In this document: positions 1 through 9,321 of the stretch, one piece after another
Position numbering within the stretch: position 1 is the first letter of the stretch
How the letters are laid out: every line of letters starts with the position of its first letter
Source of the DNA: Bacteroides congonensis
GTDB taxonomy: Bacteria > Bacteroidota > Bacteroidia > Bacteroidales > Bacteroidaceae
Reading direction: 5' to 3'
Assembly (NCBI RefSeq): GCF_900130125.1
Contig: NZ_FQXY01000011.1
Coordinates: 62,001 to 126,000, forward strand
Length of the DNA stretch: 64,000 bases
Notes under the pieces: model-generated
The model's database searches: none
Seen by the model: the letters and a program-made list of their open reading frames with translations, nothing else
Told to the model about the DNA's origin: nothing
Translations under genes and position numbers: made by a program

Positions 1-54
1 AATGAATCTTGCAATTGAAACCTCGTCTTCTTGTATCTAAAAAGAAAAAGTTAA

Positions 55-1458
55 ATGGAAAAGATTGGTAGAACAAAAATTGTTGATCTGTTGAAGCGCA
101 CAGATATTGGCGCTATGGTCAATGTGAAAGGATGGGTTCGCACCCGCAGAGGTAGCAAACAAGTAAACTTTATCGCACTGAATGACGGTTCTACAATAAA
201 TAATTTGCAGGTCGTAGTAGATTTGGCTAATTTCGATGAAGAGATGCTGAAACTGATTACCACCGGCGCTTGTATCAGCGTGAACGGAGAAATGGTAGAA
301 TCAGTTGGTTCCGGCCAGAAAGTGGAAGTACAGGCTCGTGAAATCGAAGTGCTGGGTACTTGCGATAACACATATCCATTGCAGAAGAAAGGTCATTCTA
401 TGGAATTCTTGCGTGAGATTGCTCACTTGCGTCCGCGTACCAATACATTTGGTGCAGTGTTCCGTATTCGTCACAACATGGCGATTGCTATTCACAAGTT
501 TTTCCATGACAGGGGTTTCTTCTATTTCCATACGCCGATCATTACAGCTTCTGACTGTGAGGGTGCCGGACAGATGTTCCAGGTAACTACCATGAATCTG
601 TATGACTTGAAGAAAGACGAGAAAGGTTCCATCTCTTATGAGGACGACTTCTTCGGTAAGCAGGCAAGTCTGACCGTATCCGGTCAGTTGGAAGGTGAAC
701 TGGCTGCTACTGCTTTGGGTGCCATCTATACATTCGGGCCTACGTTCCGTGCCGAGAACTCCAATACTCCCCGCCATTTGGCAGAGTTCTGGATGATTGA
801 GCCGGAAGTTGCCTTCAACGACATTATCGACAATATGGACTTGGCTGAAGAGTTCATCAAGTATTGTGTGAAGTGGGCGTTGGATAACTGTGCGGACGAT
901 GTGAAATTCTTGAACGATATGTTCGACAAGGGATTGATTGAACGTCTGCAAGGTGTATTGAAAGATGATTTTGTTCGTCTGCCTTATACAGACGGTATCA
1001 AGATTTTGGAAGATGCCGTAGCAAAAGGTCATAAGTTTGAATTCCCGGTTTACTGGGGCGTAGACTTGGCTTCCGAGCACGAACGTTATCTGGTGGAAGA
1101 ACATTTCAAACGTCCGGTTATCCTGACTGACTATCCGAAAGACATCAAGGCTTTCTATATGAAGCAGAATGAGGATGGTAAGACGGTACGTGCAATGGAT
1201 GTTCTTTTCCCGAAAATCGGTGAGATTATCGGCGGTTCCGAACGTGAATCGGATTATAACAAGCTGATGACCCGTATCGAAGAAATGCATATCCCGATGA
1301 AGGATATGTGGTGGTATCTGGATACCCGTAAGTTCGGTACATGTCCTCACTCCGGTTTCGGGCTTGGTTTTGAACGTTTGTTACTTTTCGTAACAGGTAT
1401 GTCGAACATCCGTGACGTGATACCGTTCCCGCGTACACCGAGAAATGCTGATTTCTAA
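55..1458 (+). CDS. asnS: Asparaginyl-tRNA synthetase
   Basis: This 467-residue protein charges tRNA-Asn with asparagine in the cytoplasm. It has the class II layout: an N-terminal OB-fold anticodon-binding domain (about residues 1-110; the GWVRTRRGSK stretch is typical) followed by the catalytic domain. Motif 2 is visible as FRAENSNTPRHLAEFWMIEP and motif 3 as GFGLGFERLLLFVTG near the C-terminus. The length matches bacterial AsnRS, and no extra domain is seen. The ATG follows an A-rich stretch usual for Bacteroides translation starts. The gene ends just before a strong hairpin terminator. Identity is secure. AspRS is unlikely given the short C-terminal half and the absence of a GAD insertion. 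Confidence 0.96.
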   Translation: MEKIGRTKIVDLLKRTDIGAMVNVKGWVRTRRGSKQVNFIALNDGSTINNLQVVVDLANFDEEMLKLITTGACISVNGEMVESVGSGQKVEVQAREIEVLGTCDNTYPLQKKGHSMEFLREIAHLRPRTNTFGAVFRIRHNMAIAIHKFFHDRGFFYFHTPIITASDCEGAGQMFQVTTMNLYDLKKDEKGSISYEDDFFGKQASLTVSGQLEGELAATALGAIYTFGPTFRAENSNTPRHLAEFWMIEPEVAFNDIIDNMDLAEEFIKYCVKWALDNCADDVKFLNDMFDKGLIERLQGVLKDDFVRLPYTDGIKILEDAVAKGHKFEFPVYWGVDLASEHERYLVEEHFKRPVILTDYPKDIKAFYMKQNEDGKTVRAMDVLFPKIGEIIGGSERESDYNKLMTRIEEMHIPMKDMWWYLDTRKFGTCPHSGFGLGFERLLLFVTGMSNIRDVIPFPRTPRNADF

Positions 1459-1478
1459 TATTTCGGTATATTTATGTA

Positions 1479-1514
1479 AAACTCGCATAATCTTTCGGTT
1501 ATGCGAGTTTTTTT
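1479..1514 (+). terminator. Rho-independent terminator after asnS
   Basis: A perfect 12-base stem (1479-1490 with 1499-1510) with an 8-base loop is followed by a T run. It lies 21 bases after the asnS stop codon. Confidence 0.9.
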
Positions 1515-1549
1515 ATGCCCTTGATTGTTATTTTCTCAAAATAAATATT

Positions 1550-1557
1550 TATATTTG
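1550..1557 (+). promoter_or_regulatory. -7 box for the DUF4488 gene
   Basis: TATATTTG matches the Bacteroides -7 consensus TAnnTTTG and lies 41 bases before the start codon. A TTG at 1525-1527 could be the -33 element, but the spacing is about 22 rather than 19, so the upstream box is uncertain. Confidence 0.5.
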
Positions 1558-1597
1558 GACATACGCATAGAAGAGTGTTAACTAAAATAATACGACA

Positions 1598-2089
1598 ATG
1601 AAAAAGCTCTATTTCTTTACCATGCTTTCAATAATGTTGTTGGCGGTAACAGGTGCGATGGCCCAGAAGAAAACCAAATTCAAGGTGGCCGAGTTGAAAG
1701 GCATTTGGCAGCTATGCCATTATGTGTCGGAATCTCCCGATGTTCCGGGAGCGTTGAAACCTAGTAATACATTCAAAGTCCTGAGTGACGACGGACGAAT
1801 CGTGAACTTCACCATCATTCCCGGTTCGGATGCCATCATCACAGGATATGGGACATGGAAACAACTGACAGACGATTCTTATAAGGAAAGCATTGAAAAG
1901 AATATCCATCTTCCGATGCTGGATAACCAGGATAATATTCTCGAATTTGAAATCAAGGATGGCGACTATCTGCATCTGAAATATTTCATCAAGAATGACC
2001 TGAACGGGAATGAGTTGAATACCTGGTATTATGAAACATGGAAACGGATGAGGATGCCGGCTAAGTTTCCGGAAGATATTGTGAGATAA
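1598..2089 (+). CDS. DUF4488 exported lipocalin-like protein
   Basis: A 163-residue protein with a clear Sec signal peptide (about residues 1-22, ending AMAQ) and a single DUF4488-type domain. The mature part starts with a hydrophobic helix and GIWQLCHYV, then alternates strands as in small lipocalin-like barrels, and ends YYETWKRM. DUF4488 proteins are common in Bacteroides and have no established function; periplasmic ligand binding is only an inference from the fold. It has its own promoter and lies between two terminators, so it is probably monocistronic. It is not part of the convergent core oligosaccharide operon. Confidence 0.75.
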   Translation: MKKLYFFTMLSIMLLAVTGAMAQKKTKFKVAELKGIWQLCHYVSESPDVPGALKPSNTFKVLSDDGRIVNFTIIPGSDAIITGYGTWKQLTDDSYKESIEKNIHLPMLDNQDNILEFEIKDGDYLHLKYFIKNDLNGNELNTWYYETWKRMRMPAKFPEDIVR

Positions 2090-2135
2090 TCTCCAATGCA
2101 CATGTGAAGGAAGAATATATAATCGATATAGAAAT

Positions 2136-2185
2136 AAGTGGCAGATAGATATTGTTATGTAAATATCTGCCTGCCACTTGTTTTT
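2136..2185. terminator. Hairpin terminator between convergent genes
   Basis: A long stem pairs 2136-2153 with 2161-2179 with a small bulge, followed by TTTTT on the plus strand. It separates the DUF4488 gene from the end of the minus-strand glycosyltransferase operon and overlaps the stop codon of the latter. Confidence 0.8.
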
Positions 2186-3362
2186 AGTATATGAGGTATG
2201 AGCTATTGGAAAAAGGTAATCGTTCAAAAAGACGAATCCATTGCGGTATAATGTTCTCCGGATAGAACCTTTGTATGCTGGCAAAAGAATTTTTTTGAAG
2301 GTCAGTTCTAAGATTGTCATTTTGCATCAACTCTACCAGGCGGTTTGCATATTCTTCTTGACGAAAAGTTGGAATAAGGATGCCATTATTCATTATGATG
2401 TCCGTAACTCCGGCGCTACAATTATAGGCAATTGGAACACAACCGTAGCTCATGGCTTCAGTCAGGCATAACCCGAACGATTCGAAAGTTGAAGTTAAGC
2501 AGATAATTGAGGCTTCTTGATAATATTTCTTCACGTCTTTTTGCCAACCTTCAAAACGGACTCTTGGCAGTTGGAGTTGCTCTGTCAAAGCTTTTAGTGT
2601 CGGTAGTTCTCTTCCGTCTCCCACTAATACCAATTCCCATTGAGGAACTTTGGAATAGATTTGAGCCCAGATTTTAATCAGGCGGTCTACTCTCTTGTCC
2701 ATACGGCTCATTCGTCCGCTGTACAAAAGTTGTTTCTTTTTGTTTTCGTATAAGAATCCCGGTTCTATCATATTGGGAATAGCTACAAATTTTTCTCCTT
2801 TTCTTTTGATGGCGGTTTGTATGGTTTGGCTATATTGAGGATGCAAAGTAACGTAAAAATCACAATGGTCATATATGATGGCATATCGTTGTTGCCAACG
2901 TTTGGTATAGCTTCCAAACAGTTTTTCCTTAGTCCGGTTGATTAAAATAATCTTTAGTTTGTGAAAACTCCTTGTAAAACTGGCATCCAAGCGACTTTCC
3001 TTCTCCCAAAACGGTTGTCCGTGCTGTATATAAATGAGTTTGGCGGGACAACCTCTTTCTTTTAATTGGCATAAGGTCGGGATAAACTCATTGCAGGATA
3101 TACAAAAGTTTGAAATGTCGTATTCCTTGATTTTATCCAATAAATAGTTGACATTCTCTTCTGAATTGATAGTAATGGAGTCCGGCATGATTTGAATGGT
3201 GTAATAGTCCTCTGTAGGGTTCGCTAAGTCTTTCCGGTAATCTGTACAGAATACATATATATGATAACCATGCCGGGAAAGTCCTTCAGCCAGTCGTAAA
3301 GTGGCCGTTTCAGCTCCGCCGTATGGGAAACTTTGATGAAGAATTCCGATAGTTTGATTCAT
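2184..3362 (-). CDS. Glycosyltransferase family 4
   Basis: A 392-residue GT-B fold retaining glycosyltransferase. The N-terminus GGAETATLRLAEGLSRHGY is the acceptor-domain signature of GT4 enzymes. The donor domain has SGRMSRMDKRVDRLI, then VGDGRELPTL, then the nucleotide-sugar E-x7-E motif in ESFGLCLTE. It is the last gene of the core oligosaccharide operon; its start overlaps the stop codon of the preceding glycosyltransferase by four bases, implying translational coupling. It probably adds a late sugar to the lipid A core or an outer sugar; donor and acceptor cannot be read from sequence. No membrane segment is seen, so it should be cytoplasmic or peripheral. Confidence 0.88.
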   Translation of the reverse strand: MNQTIGILHQSFPYGGAETATLRLAEGLSRHGYHIYVFCTDYRKDLANPTEDYYTIQIMPDSITINSEENVNYLLDKIKEYDISNFCISCNEFIPTLCQLKERGCPAKLIYIQHGQPFWEKESRLDASFTRSFHKLKIILINRTKEKLFGSYTKRWQQRYAIIYDHCDFYVTLHPQYSQTIQTAIKRKGEKFVAIPNMIEPGFLYENKKKQLLYSGRMSRMDKRVDRLIKIWAQIYSKVPQWELVLVGDGRELPTLKALTEQLQLPRVRFEGWQKDVKKYYQEASIICLTSTFESFGLCLTEAMSYGCVPIAYNCSAGVTDIIMNNGILIPTFRQEEYANRLVELMQNDNLRTDLQKNSFASIQRFYPENIIPQWIRLFERLPFSNSSYLIY

Positions 3363-4432
3363 GACGCTAAAATTTCAAGATAATATTGTATATATTGGTT
3401 GACGCAGTTATTCCAGTTGAAGCGCTCTGCGTTTTGTTTCATTAGAGAGGCGTAGATTGGGTTATTGTAGAATAAGGGTAACATTTCCCTTATCTTCTCT
3501 GCCATGAATATTGGTGAGAGTTCGTGCCAGTAAAATGCATTTTCCCCACCTATTTCCGGCAGACTGGTGAGAACTGACAGAAATACAGGTTTTCCGAATT
3601 TCATAGCTTCTATGGGTGGCAATCCGAACCCTTCGCAAAGAGAAGGATATAGAAAAGCCCGGCATGAAGCATATAGGTATGCTTTCTCTTTTTCGGTGAC
3701 ATTGGGCAGGCTGTATACATTGTGAGTGGGTAGCTCTTCAATCATTTTCCGTAACGTTCTGCCATAGTTGCTATTCCAGTTTCCTGCTATTACCAGATTT
3801 TGTTCAGGAAGAAAACGCATCATTTCGATAAGCAGATGCACATTCTTTTTAGGAAGCAGGCTGGATAAGTGTAACAGAAAGTTATCCGGCAACTGTTTTA
3901 TTATTTGGGAATTTGTTTCGGAAGAAACAGGCAGACTGGACACGCCGTTATAAATAACCTTTCCCGGCACTTGAATATGGAAATGCTTGTTTGCATCTTC
4001 CCTGACAAACTTCGAAATGTAGTTTGTATAGTCCATTTGCTTGATTTTATGTTCGAATCTTTGTATGGCACGTCCCAGTTTCTTACCTTGTTTTTCATAA
4101 ATGAAATTGATGTCATGAATGGTCATCAGGCGTTTGGTCACATGCCGGAGATTTTTAAAAAGACAATATTGGTGAGGCATATGAAAAAGGTCTGTTTTAA
4201 ATGGATAAAAGGTGAGGAGATGCCTCATGAATATCGGCATACATATATAATGTACTTCATGTCCGAAACATCCACGGAAAGATGGCGGCACAATGAAATA
4301 GATTTCTATTCCGTGCCGTTCACGCAGCAGGGCGGCCTGCTTGCCCAGTCCGTTGCCCAATTGTTTGCAAAATTCGCCTACACCTACATATGGGGTGGTT
4401 ATGGCATATGCTTCTATAACAATTCTTTTCAT
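3359..4432 (-). CDS. Glycosyltransferase family 4
   Basis: A 357-residue GT4-type enzyme. The N-terminal half includes TIHDINFIYEKQGKK, a motif frequent in mannosyl/glucosyl GT4 proteins. The C-terminal half has SSLLPKKNVHLLIEMMRFLP, YPSLCEGFGLPPIEAMKFGKP (E-x7-E) and SLPEIGGENAFY. It is cytoplasmic with no membrane segment. It lies 28 bases after the LTA-synthase-like gene and overlaps the next glycosyltransferase by four bases. Its likely role is adding a sugar during core oligosaccharide assembly; specificity is unknown. The start at 4432 gives a normal family N-terminus (MKRIVIEAYAI). Confidence 0.87.
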   Translation of the reverse strand: MKRIVIEAYAITTPYVGVGEFCKQLGNGLGKQAALLRERHGIEIYFIVPPSFRGCFGHEVHYICMPIFMRHLLTFYPFKTDLFHMPHQYCLFKNLRHVTKRLMTIHDINFIYEKQGKKLGRAIQRFEHKIKQMDYTNYISKFVREDANKHFHIQVPGKVIYNGVSSLPVSSETNSQIIKQLPDNFLLHLSSLLPKKNVHLLIEMMRFLPEQNLVIAGNWNSNYGRTLRKMIEELPTHNVYSLPNVTEKEKAYLYASCRAFLYPSLCEGFGLPPIEAMKFGKPVFLSVLTSLPEIGGENAFYWHELSPIFMAEKIREMLPLFYNNPIYASLMKQNAERFNWNNCVNQYIQYYLEILAS

Positions 4433-4460
4433 AGTTGGCGGGTATATTTAGTTTATTAGT

Positions 4461-6449
4461 TTATTCTTGGCTTATGGTGACGCTGTCTGCTTCCATACGT
4501 TCCATGAAACTTTGTATGATTGCCTTCATTTGTCGCTCCATGGCTGCTTCTTCGGGCAGTTTTCCTTTAAGATTCTTTTTCAGGAGCGGATCGGAACGAT
4601 AATCATAGATACCTGTGATAATTTCACTATCCGATTGCAGCAGATAATTGTTTTTGATGAATTGCGGGATATGATCCCAGTTGAAAGCCCACGTATCGGC
4701 AGGATTGGTTCGGAACAAGTCTTGTCCGAAAGCGATATAAGGTTTGTCATATCCCAAATATCCTAACAGAGTCGGCATGATGTCTATCTGTTGTGCGATA
4801 CCTTTGTGGCAATCGGCCGGCATTTTACCTGACGGATCATAAAAAAGTATGGGAATACGGAATATCCCTAAGTCTGTCTTATATTCATCATGAGTGATCC
4901 TGCTACTGGCATGGTCGGCAGTAATGACAAAAAGTGTATTTTCATACCAGGGTTGCTGTTTGGCAGTCGCGAAGAACTGTCTTAACGCATGGTCGGTATA
5001 ACGGATACATTTATGCAAAGGATAGATACCTTCATCTTTGAACACATTTTTGTATTGCTCGGGGAGAGCAAACGGGTGATGGGAAGTGGCGGTAAATACC
5101 GAGGTCATGAACGGTTCTTTCATCTTGTTCATTTCCAGACAGTAATACTGCAGGAAAGGTTCGTCCCAAATGGCCCATGTGCCGTCATAATCCTTGTCAC
5201 CGTTGAAACGGGAATCTTTATTATATTCGGTACGTCCGTAATAACTGCTGAAACCTGCTGTGCGTGCATAGGCCTGGAAGCCCATTGAACCGTTGGCTGC
5301 TCCATGAAAGAACGCCGTAGTGTAACCCCAGTCTTTCAGTATTCCGGGCAGGCTGGTAAGTCTGTTTAGCGAGAAAGGAGTCAGTACAAATGGCTTGTCC
5401 ATCCGGGGGATGGAACTGAATACAGCCGGCATGGCATCTATACTGAAACCGCTGTTGCTGAAGCTTTCTTCATAATAGAGGCAATGGCGGAGCAATGAGT
5501 CGGTAAATGAGGTGTAACCCTGATATTGCCCGTTGTCGAGATGCTTGTTGAGAGCTCCGACAAACTCTTGCGCGAAACTTTCTACAATCAGGATTACTAT
5601 GTTCTTCTTTTGCGCTACTGCACTGTCTGTTGGTTGGTGAATGGGTGAATACAAACTATCCAGTTCTGCAGGGTTGGTGAAATAACGGGGGATGCGGATA
5701 TTTTTTTTGCCGAGTGTACGCAGCAAGGCAAACGGAGTGTTGAGCACGATACCCGTTTCAACCGGACGGTTTACATATTGAAGTGCGTTGCTTATGCTGA
5801 TAGGGCGGGTGGCGGTGTTGAAGAATGTCCCCCGCATACAGGCTATCGCTAACGGAACGAGAATCAGAAGTGATATGCCTTGACGTATATAGTACTTCCA
5901 TAGCGGCTTGTCCTTTTTTACGCTTCGGTTATCACAGTACAGTTTTGTGAGGAATATAATCAATAGTATAGCCAGAAGTACCAGATACCAATGTTTTACT
6001 ACCTCTATGCCGAATATGGTGGACAGGTTGCTCTCATTCTTGAATTCATCGAACACTATGGCGGTGGAACGGTGTTGGGTATAAGAAAAATAGACAGCGT
6101 CCATCAAATTGATGACGATGCACAGCGAGTTACTGAGCAGAAACCACCATTTGGTAATTACCCTGACAGGTTTTCTTTCTTTGTAATGCAACGGTAGCAA
6201 TACCAGTAAAAGGTAGAGACTGTTGGTATAGAATATGGCGGAATTGTCGAATATCCATCCGCCGTAAAGTATTTCGCTAAGTGAGTGCCAGGTAAGATTC
6301 CCTTTATATAGTTCCCAGTTTACAAACAGGAAGGCAAACCGGCAGGCTGTATAACAGATATATACACTTGCCAGGTTGCAAATCACACACCATGGTGTCT
6401 GGTGGAGCCTATTGTTCAGGATAGGATTGTTAATCTTGTTTCTCGTCAT
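4461..6449 (-). CDS. LTA-synthase-like membrane transferase (sulfatase superfamily)
   Basis: A 662-residue protein with about five N-terminal membrane segments (within residues 25-230) followed by an extracytoplasmic alkaline phosphatase/sulfatase-type domain. Visible motifs are IVILIVESFAQEF (first metal site), FSIDAMPAVFSSIP (the serine or threonine nucleophile position), a conserved H in FHGAANGSMGF, and TADHASSRITHDEY near the end (metal-binding D-H). Family members transfer phosphoglycerol or phosphoethanolamine from phospholipids to glycans. In a lipid A/core operon the likely role is decorating core oligosaccharide with such a group at the periplasmic face. Its stop-start junction with the next family member upstream is a one-base overlap. 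The transferred group is an inference. Confidence 0.8.
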   Translation of the reverse strand: MTRNKINNPILNNRLHQTPWCVICNLASVYICYTACRFAFLFVNWELYKGNLTWHSLSEILYGGWIFDNSAIFYTNSLYLLLVLLPLHYKERKPVRVITKWWFLLSNSLCIVINLMDAVYFSYTQHRSTAIVFDEFKNESNLSTIFGIEVVKHWYLVLLAILLIIFLTKLYCDNRSVKKDKPLWKYYIRQGISLLILVPLAIACMRGTFFNTATRPISISNALQYVNRPVETGIVLNTPFALLRTLGKKNIRIPRYFTNPAELDSLYSPIHQPTDSAVAQKKNIVILIVESFAQEFVGALNKHLDNGQYQGYTSFTDSLLRHCLYYEESFSNSGFSIDAMPAVFSSIPRMDKPFVLTPFSLNRLTSLPGILKDWGYTTAFFHGAANGSMGFQAYARTAGFSSYYGRTEYNKDSRFNGDKDYDGTWAIWDEPFLQYYCLEMNKMKEPFMTSVFTATSHHPFALPEQYKNVFKDEGIYPLHKCIRYTDHALRQFFATAKQQPWYENTLFVITADHASSRITHDEYKTDLGIFRIPILFYDPSGKMPADCHKGIAQQIDIMPTLLGYLGYDKPYIAFGQDLFRTNPADTWAFNWDHIPQFIKNNYLLQSDSEIITGIYDYRSDPLLKKNLKGKLPEEAAMERQMKAIIQSFMERMEADSVTISQE

Positions 6450-8275
6450 TATCTTTTATTTAAGTCTCTATAAAGAGTTTGTAAGATAGCCTTTCCTGTT
6501 TCCTCTCTGCGTTTGTCGGAGCCTGTCAGTGCTTTGTCCGCTACGTTGTCATATACAGTACATCCTGTTGAGTCTCTGAAGTTGAATCCATTATTGAACG
6601 TATTGAACGCGAAAGGATAGGTATAAGTATCTGCGAGGACATCTCGGCTGAATATAAACTCTTCATGAGGAATATCCAGTTGCCCTAATATGGTTGCCGG
6701 TAAATCAGTCTGGCTCATGATTACGTCTATACGGTCTGGCTCTTTGATTGCCCCACCTGTCAGTAGCATCGGAATATGTGGAAAATCCGGTGATGTTATT
6801 TCCCGGTGATTGAAACCGTGGTCGGCTGTACATACAATCAGCAGGTTGTCCCAAGCCCGAGTTATCTTTATTCGTTCCACGAAATCGTTGAAACAACTGT
6901 CAGTATAGGCAAATGCGTTAAGCTTTTCATCTCTTAACTTATGATAAGGTACATCAAATGGCGTATGTGAGCTAAGCGTAAGGAATGTTGTGTACCATGG
7001 CTCTTCCGGGTGTTGTTGCTTTTGCTGTATGTTCTGATAAAGCCGGTTGAAAGCTTCGTGGTCGGGAACTCCCCATTTGGCAGTGCGCATTGAACGGGGA
7101 AAATCATTTTGACTGATTAATTTGTCATGTCCGGCTGAAATGAAATAGTCGGACATATTAAAGAATGTCATGTCGCTGGCGTACAGTACTTCGGTCTTAT
7201 ATCCATACTTTTTTAAGGTTTTGGGTAATCCGGGAAGCGATTGTATCTTGTGTGAATAACGCATGATACTGGTAGTGGGCTGTCCCAAATATCCGCTGAG
7301 GGCGGCCACGATTCCTCTGTCTGTACGGAAACTGCTGCAGTAACAGTGGGTAAAGTTTACGCTTTCTTTACTTATTCTGCTGATATTGGAGCCGACTTCT
7401 TTCAGTCCGCCTAATTCTTCGATGAAACAGGCTCCGAAACCTTCAAGAACGACGACAAGGATATTAGGACGCGTTGTTCTTAGAATATGTTTAGTCTGTC
7501 CCTGAAGTGGAAACAGGGGCGCATATATCCGTTCACATTTCTCTTGGGGGAAGAACTGGAACTGTTCACCGAACTTTTCAGTCTGCATGGAAGTATAAGC
7601 TATATTGAAAAGCGGATTTAGTGCAGCATGGTTATGAAATGCTGTCTTTGAGTAAAAAGCCCTTCCGGGCGTGTTGGGCCAGATGCGTACTCCGCGTATA
7701 GCACCGAACAGACAGCCGCCTGCAAGCAGCATGAACAATAAAGCCGGTATTCTTCCTGAGCGGGTGGCAAGGTGGAACTTAATTTTGTTTGCGGGGAAAG
7801 CCAGGATAAAATAGAGTGCGGTAGCCAGCAGTATGATAGCAATCCCTCTGACCGCAATGTACCAGCCGGATACACTGGCGAATGCATTTTTCGGGTCGTT
7901 GAGATAGAAAAATACCGTTGCGTCCAGCTTGAACTCCCAAAATTCATAAAGGCTTGCATCTGCCAATGTGGTAATGGCTAGCAATATGGCTATACAGATG
8001 TCATACGCAATCATTGTCTGACGTGGGTTGAACGCCGGGAATATGCTGTAAATTAACAGCAAAAGCCATGGAAAGACGGTCAGGTAACCGGCAGTAGCGG
8101 CATCCAGGGCAAAACCATGATAGTATATCGCTGCAAGGTCATGAAACGTACATCCGGAAGTACCGTGATTCCAGTTGAATAACAAGAATAGCGGCTTCTG
8201 GATACATAAAAAGATGCAAAGGCATAGCAAATAATGCATGACAACATAAGTAACTGTTCTTTTTATCATATACAT
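6449..8275 (-). CDS. LTA-synthase-like membrane transferase, second copy
   Basis: A 608-residue paralogue of the following gene with the same plan: four to five membrane segments in the first about 200 residues, then a periplasmic sulfatase-fold domain. Motifs: ILVVVLEGFGACFIEELGG (metal site), CSSFRTDRGIVAALSGYLG with a probable threonine nucleophile, LYASDMTFFNMSDYF, and TADHGFNH. It overlaps the GT9 gene by ten bases and the second transferase gene by one base. The two copies are clearly divergent, so they probably act on different acceptor positions or transfer different head groups. Family knowledge supports phosphoglycerol or phosphoethanolamine transfer; the exact reaction is not determinable here. 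Confidence 0.8.
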   Translation of the reverse strand: MYMIKRTVTYVVMHYLLCLCIFLCIQKPLFLLFNWNHGTSGCTFHDLAAIYYHGFALDAATAGYLTVFPWLLLLIYSIFPAFNPRQTMIAYDICIAILLAITTLADASLYEFWEFKLDATVFFYLNDPKNAFASVSGWYIAVRGIAIILLATALYFILAFPANKIKFHLATRSGRIPALLFMLLAGGCLFGAIRGVRIWPNTPGRAFYSKTAFHNHAALNPLFNIAYTSMQTEKFGEQFQFFPQEKCERIYAPLFPLQGQTKHILRTTRPNILVVVLEGFGACFIEELGGLKEVGSNISRISKESVNFTHCYCSSFRTDRGIVAALSGYLGQPTTSIMRYSHKIQSLPGLPKTLKKYGYKTEVLYASDMTFFNMSDYFISAGHDKLISQNDFPRSMRTAKWGVPDHEAFNRLYQNIQQKQQHPEEPWYTTFLTLSSHTPFDVPYHKLRDEKLNAFAYTDSCFNDFVERIKITRAWDNLLIVCTADHGFNHREITSPDFPHIPMLLTGGAIKEPDRIDVIMSQTDLPATILGQLDIPHEEFIFSRDVLADTYTYPFAFNTFNNGFNFRDSTGCTVYDNVADKALTGSDKRREETGKAILQTLYRDLNKR

Positions 8276-9315
8276 TCGTTTTTGGACGGTAGATTCAATT
8301 CTATTCGGTTACATACTTCTTTTGGGGAAATCGACATCATGCAGGAGAAATGTTGTAAGGGACACTTTTTTCTTCCACTGACGGAACAAGGCTGACAAGG
8401 CAGATGCAGGCAGAGCGCGTCTTTTTCGCTCTGTCTCCAACCGAGAAATCCGCAAGCGGGTGTGGTACTTCCCCAAAGGGATACTACGGGTGTACCTGCG
8501 AGCGAAGCCATATGCATATTGGCAGAGTCCATTGTCAACATCACATCCATATGTCCCATGAGCAAAAGTTCTTCCCGGATGGTCAGCAAGCCGGGGAGTG
8601 CTATGCAGGATTTGTATTTTTGTTCCCATGTCTTCAGGACTTTCTCTTCTTTGCCTTGTGAACCAAACAGGAACAGATGGTAACCTTTATCATTCAAGTA
8701 ACCTATTACCTCTTCCATCAGTGGAAGAGGATAAGTCTTGGTCTGGTAACGCGCGAAAGGGGCAATCCCGATAAGGCACTTGCCGTCGTCCGGTTGTGGG
8801 ATAGGAAGACAAGTGCTGTTCAGTTCTTCAAGGGACAAAAGTGAAGTGAAATCCGGTACAACGGGTAATTGTAATTTACCAAACACGTCCGAATAGCGTT
8901 GGACATAGTTTCGTTGTCTTATTTCCCTGTTTTCGGAAGATAACAAAGCTTTGCGTTTGCGCCGTTCTTTGTCTACGATACGGACAGGGATTCCTTTCAA
9001 CAGAAAACAGGCATCTATCAGCCATGAACGTAGTACGTTGTGCAGGTCGGCTACACAATCGATACGGTGCATCAGCAGTTCTTTAAGTAACCGGCAAATA
9101 CCTCTTGCTCCCTTGTGTTTCCCTTTCCAGTCAGCCAAAATAAAAGAAATATTGGCGGGGGCATTGACAAACAGGCGGGCGAAGAAAGGTTGTGTCAATA
9201 CTTTTATATCGAGGTCGGGATAACGTTCGGCCAGAGAGTAAATGACTGGAATACACATGGCTACGTCGCCTAGCGCTGATGTACGGATGATGAGGATAGT
9301 TTTCTTCTTTTTCAT
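8266..9315 (-). CDS. Glycosyltransferase family 9 (heptosyltransferase-like)
   Basis: A 349-residue cytoplasmic protein of the ADP-heptose:LPS heptosyltransferase family. The N-terminus IIRTSALGDVAMCIPVIYSL is the family signature. The C-terminal nucleotide-sugar region contains LMGHMDVMLTMDSANMHMAS followed by LAGTPVVSLWGST, the usual GT9 D-S-(A/G)-x-x-H element, then a cysteine-rich tail (CLHLPCQPCSVSGRKKC) also common in the family. It would add heptose or another sugar to inner core. Seven bases separate it from the upstream GT90 gene, and it overlaps the downstream transferase by ten bases, consistent with one operon. Confidence 0.88.
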   Translation of the reverse strand: MKKKKTILIIRTSALGDVAMCIPVIYSLAERYPDLDIKVLTQPFFARLFVNAPANISFILADWKGKHKGARGICRLLKELLMHRIDCVADLHNVLRSWLIDACFLLKGIPVRIVDKERRKRKALLSSENREIRQRNYVQRYSDVFGKLQLPVVPDFTSLLSLEELNSTCLPIPQPDDGKCLIGIAPFARYQTKTYPLPLMEEVIGYLNDKGYHLFLFGSQGKEEKVLKTWEQKYKSCIALPGLLTIREELLLMGHMDVMLTMDSANMHMASLAGTPVVSLWGSTTPACGFLGWRQSEKDALCLHLPCQPCSVSGRKKCPLQHFSCMMSISPKEVCNRIELNLPSKNECI

Positions 9316-9321
9316 ACTGCG

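Noticed and set aside
301..1350. Long minus-strand open frame opposite asnS
   Set aside because: It is the antisense of a conserved synthetase gene, has no recognisable domain and lacks a promoter.
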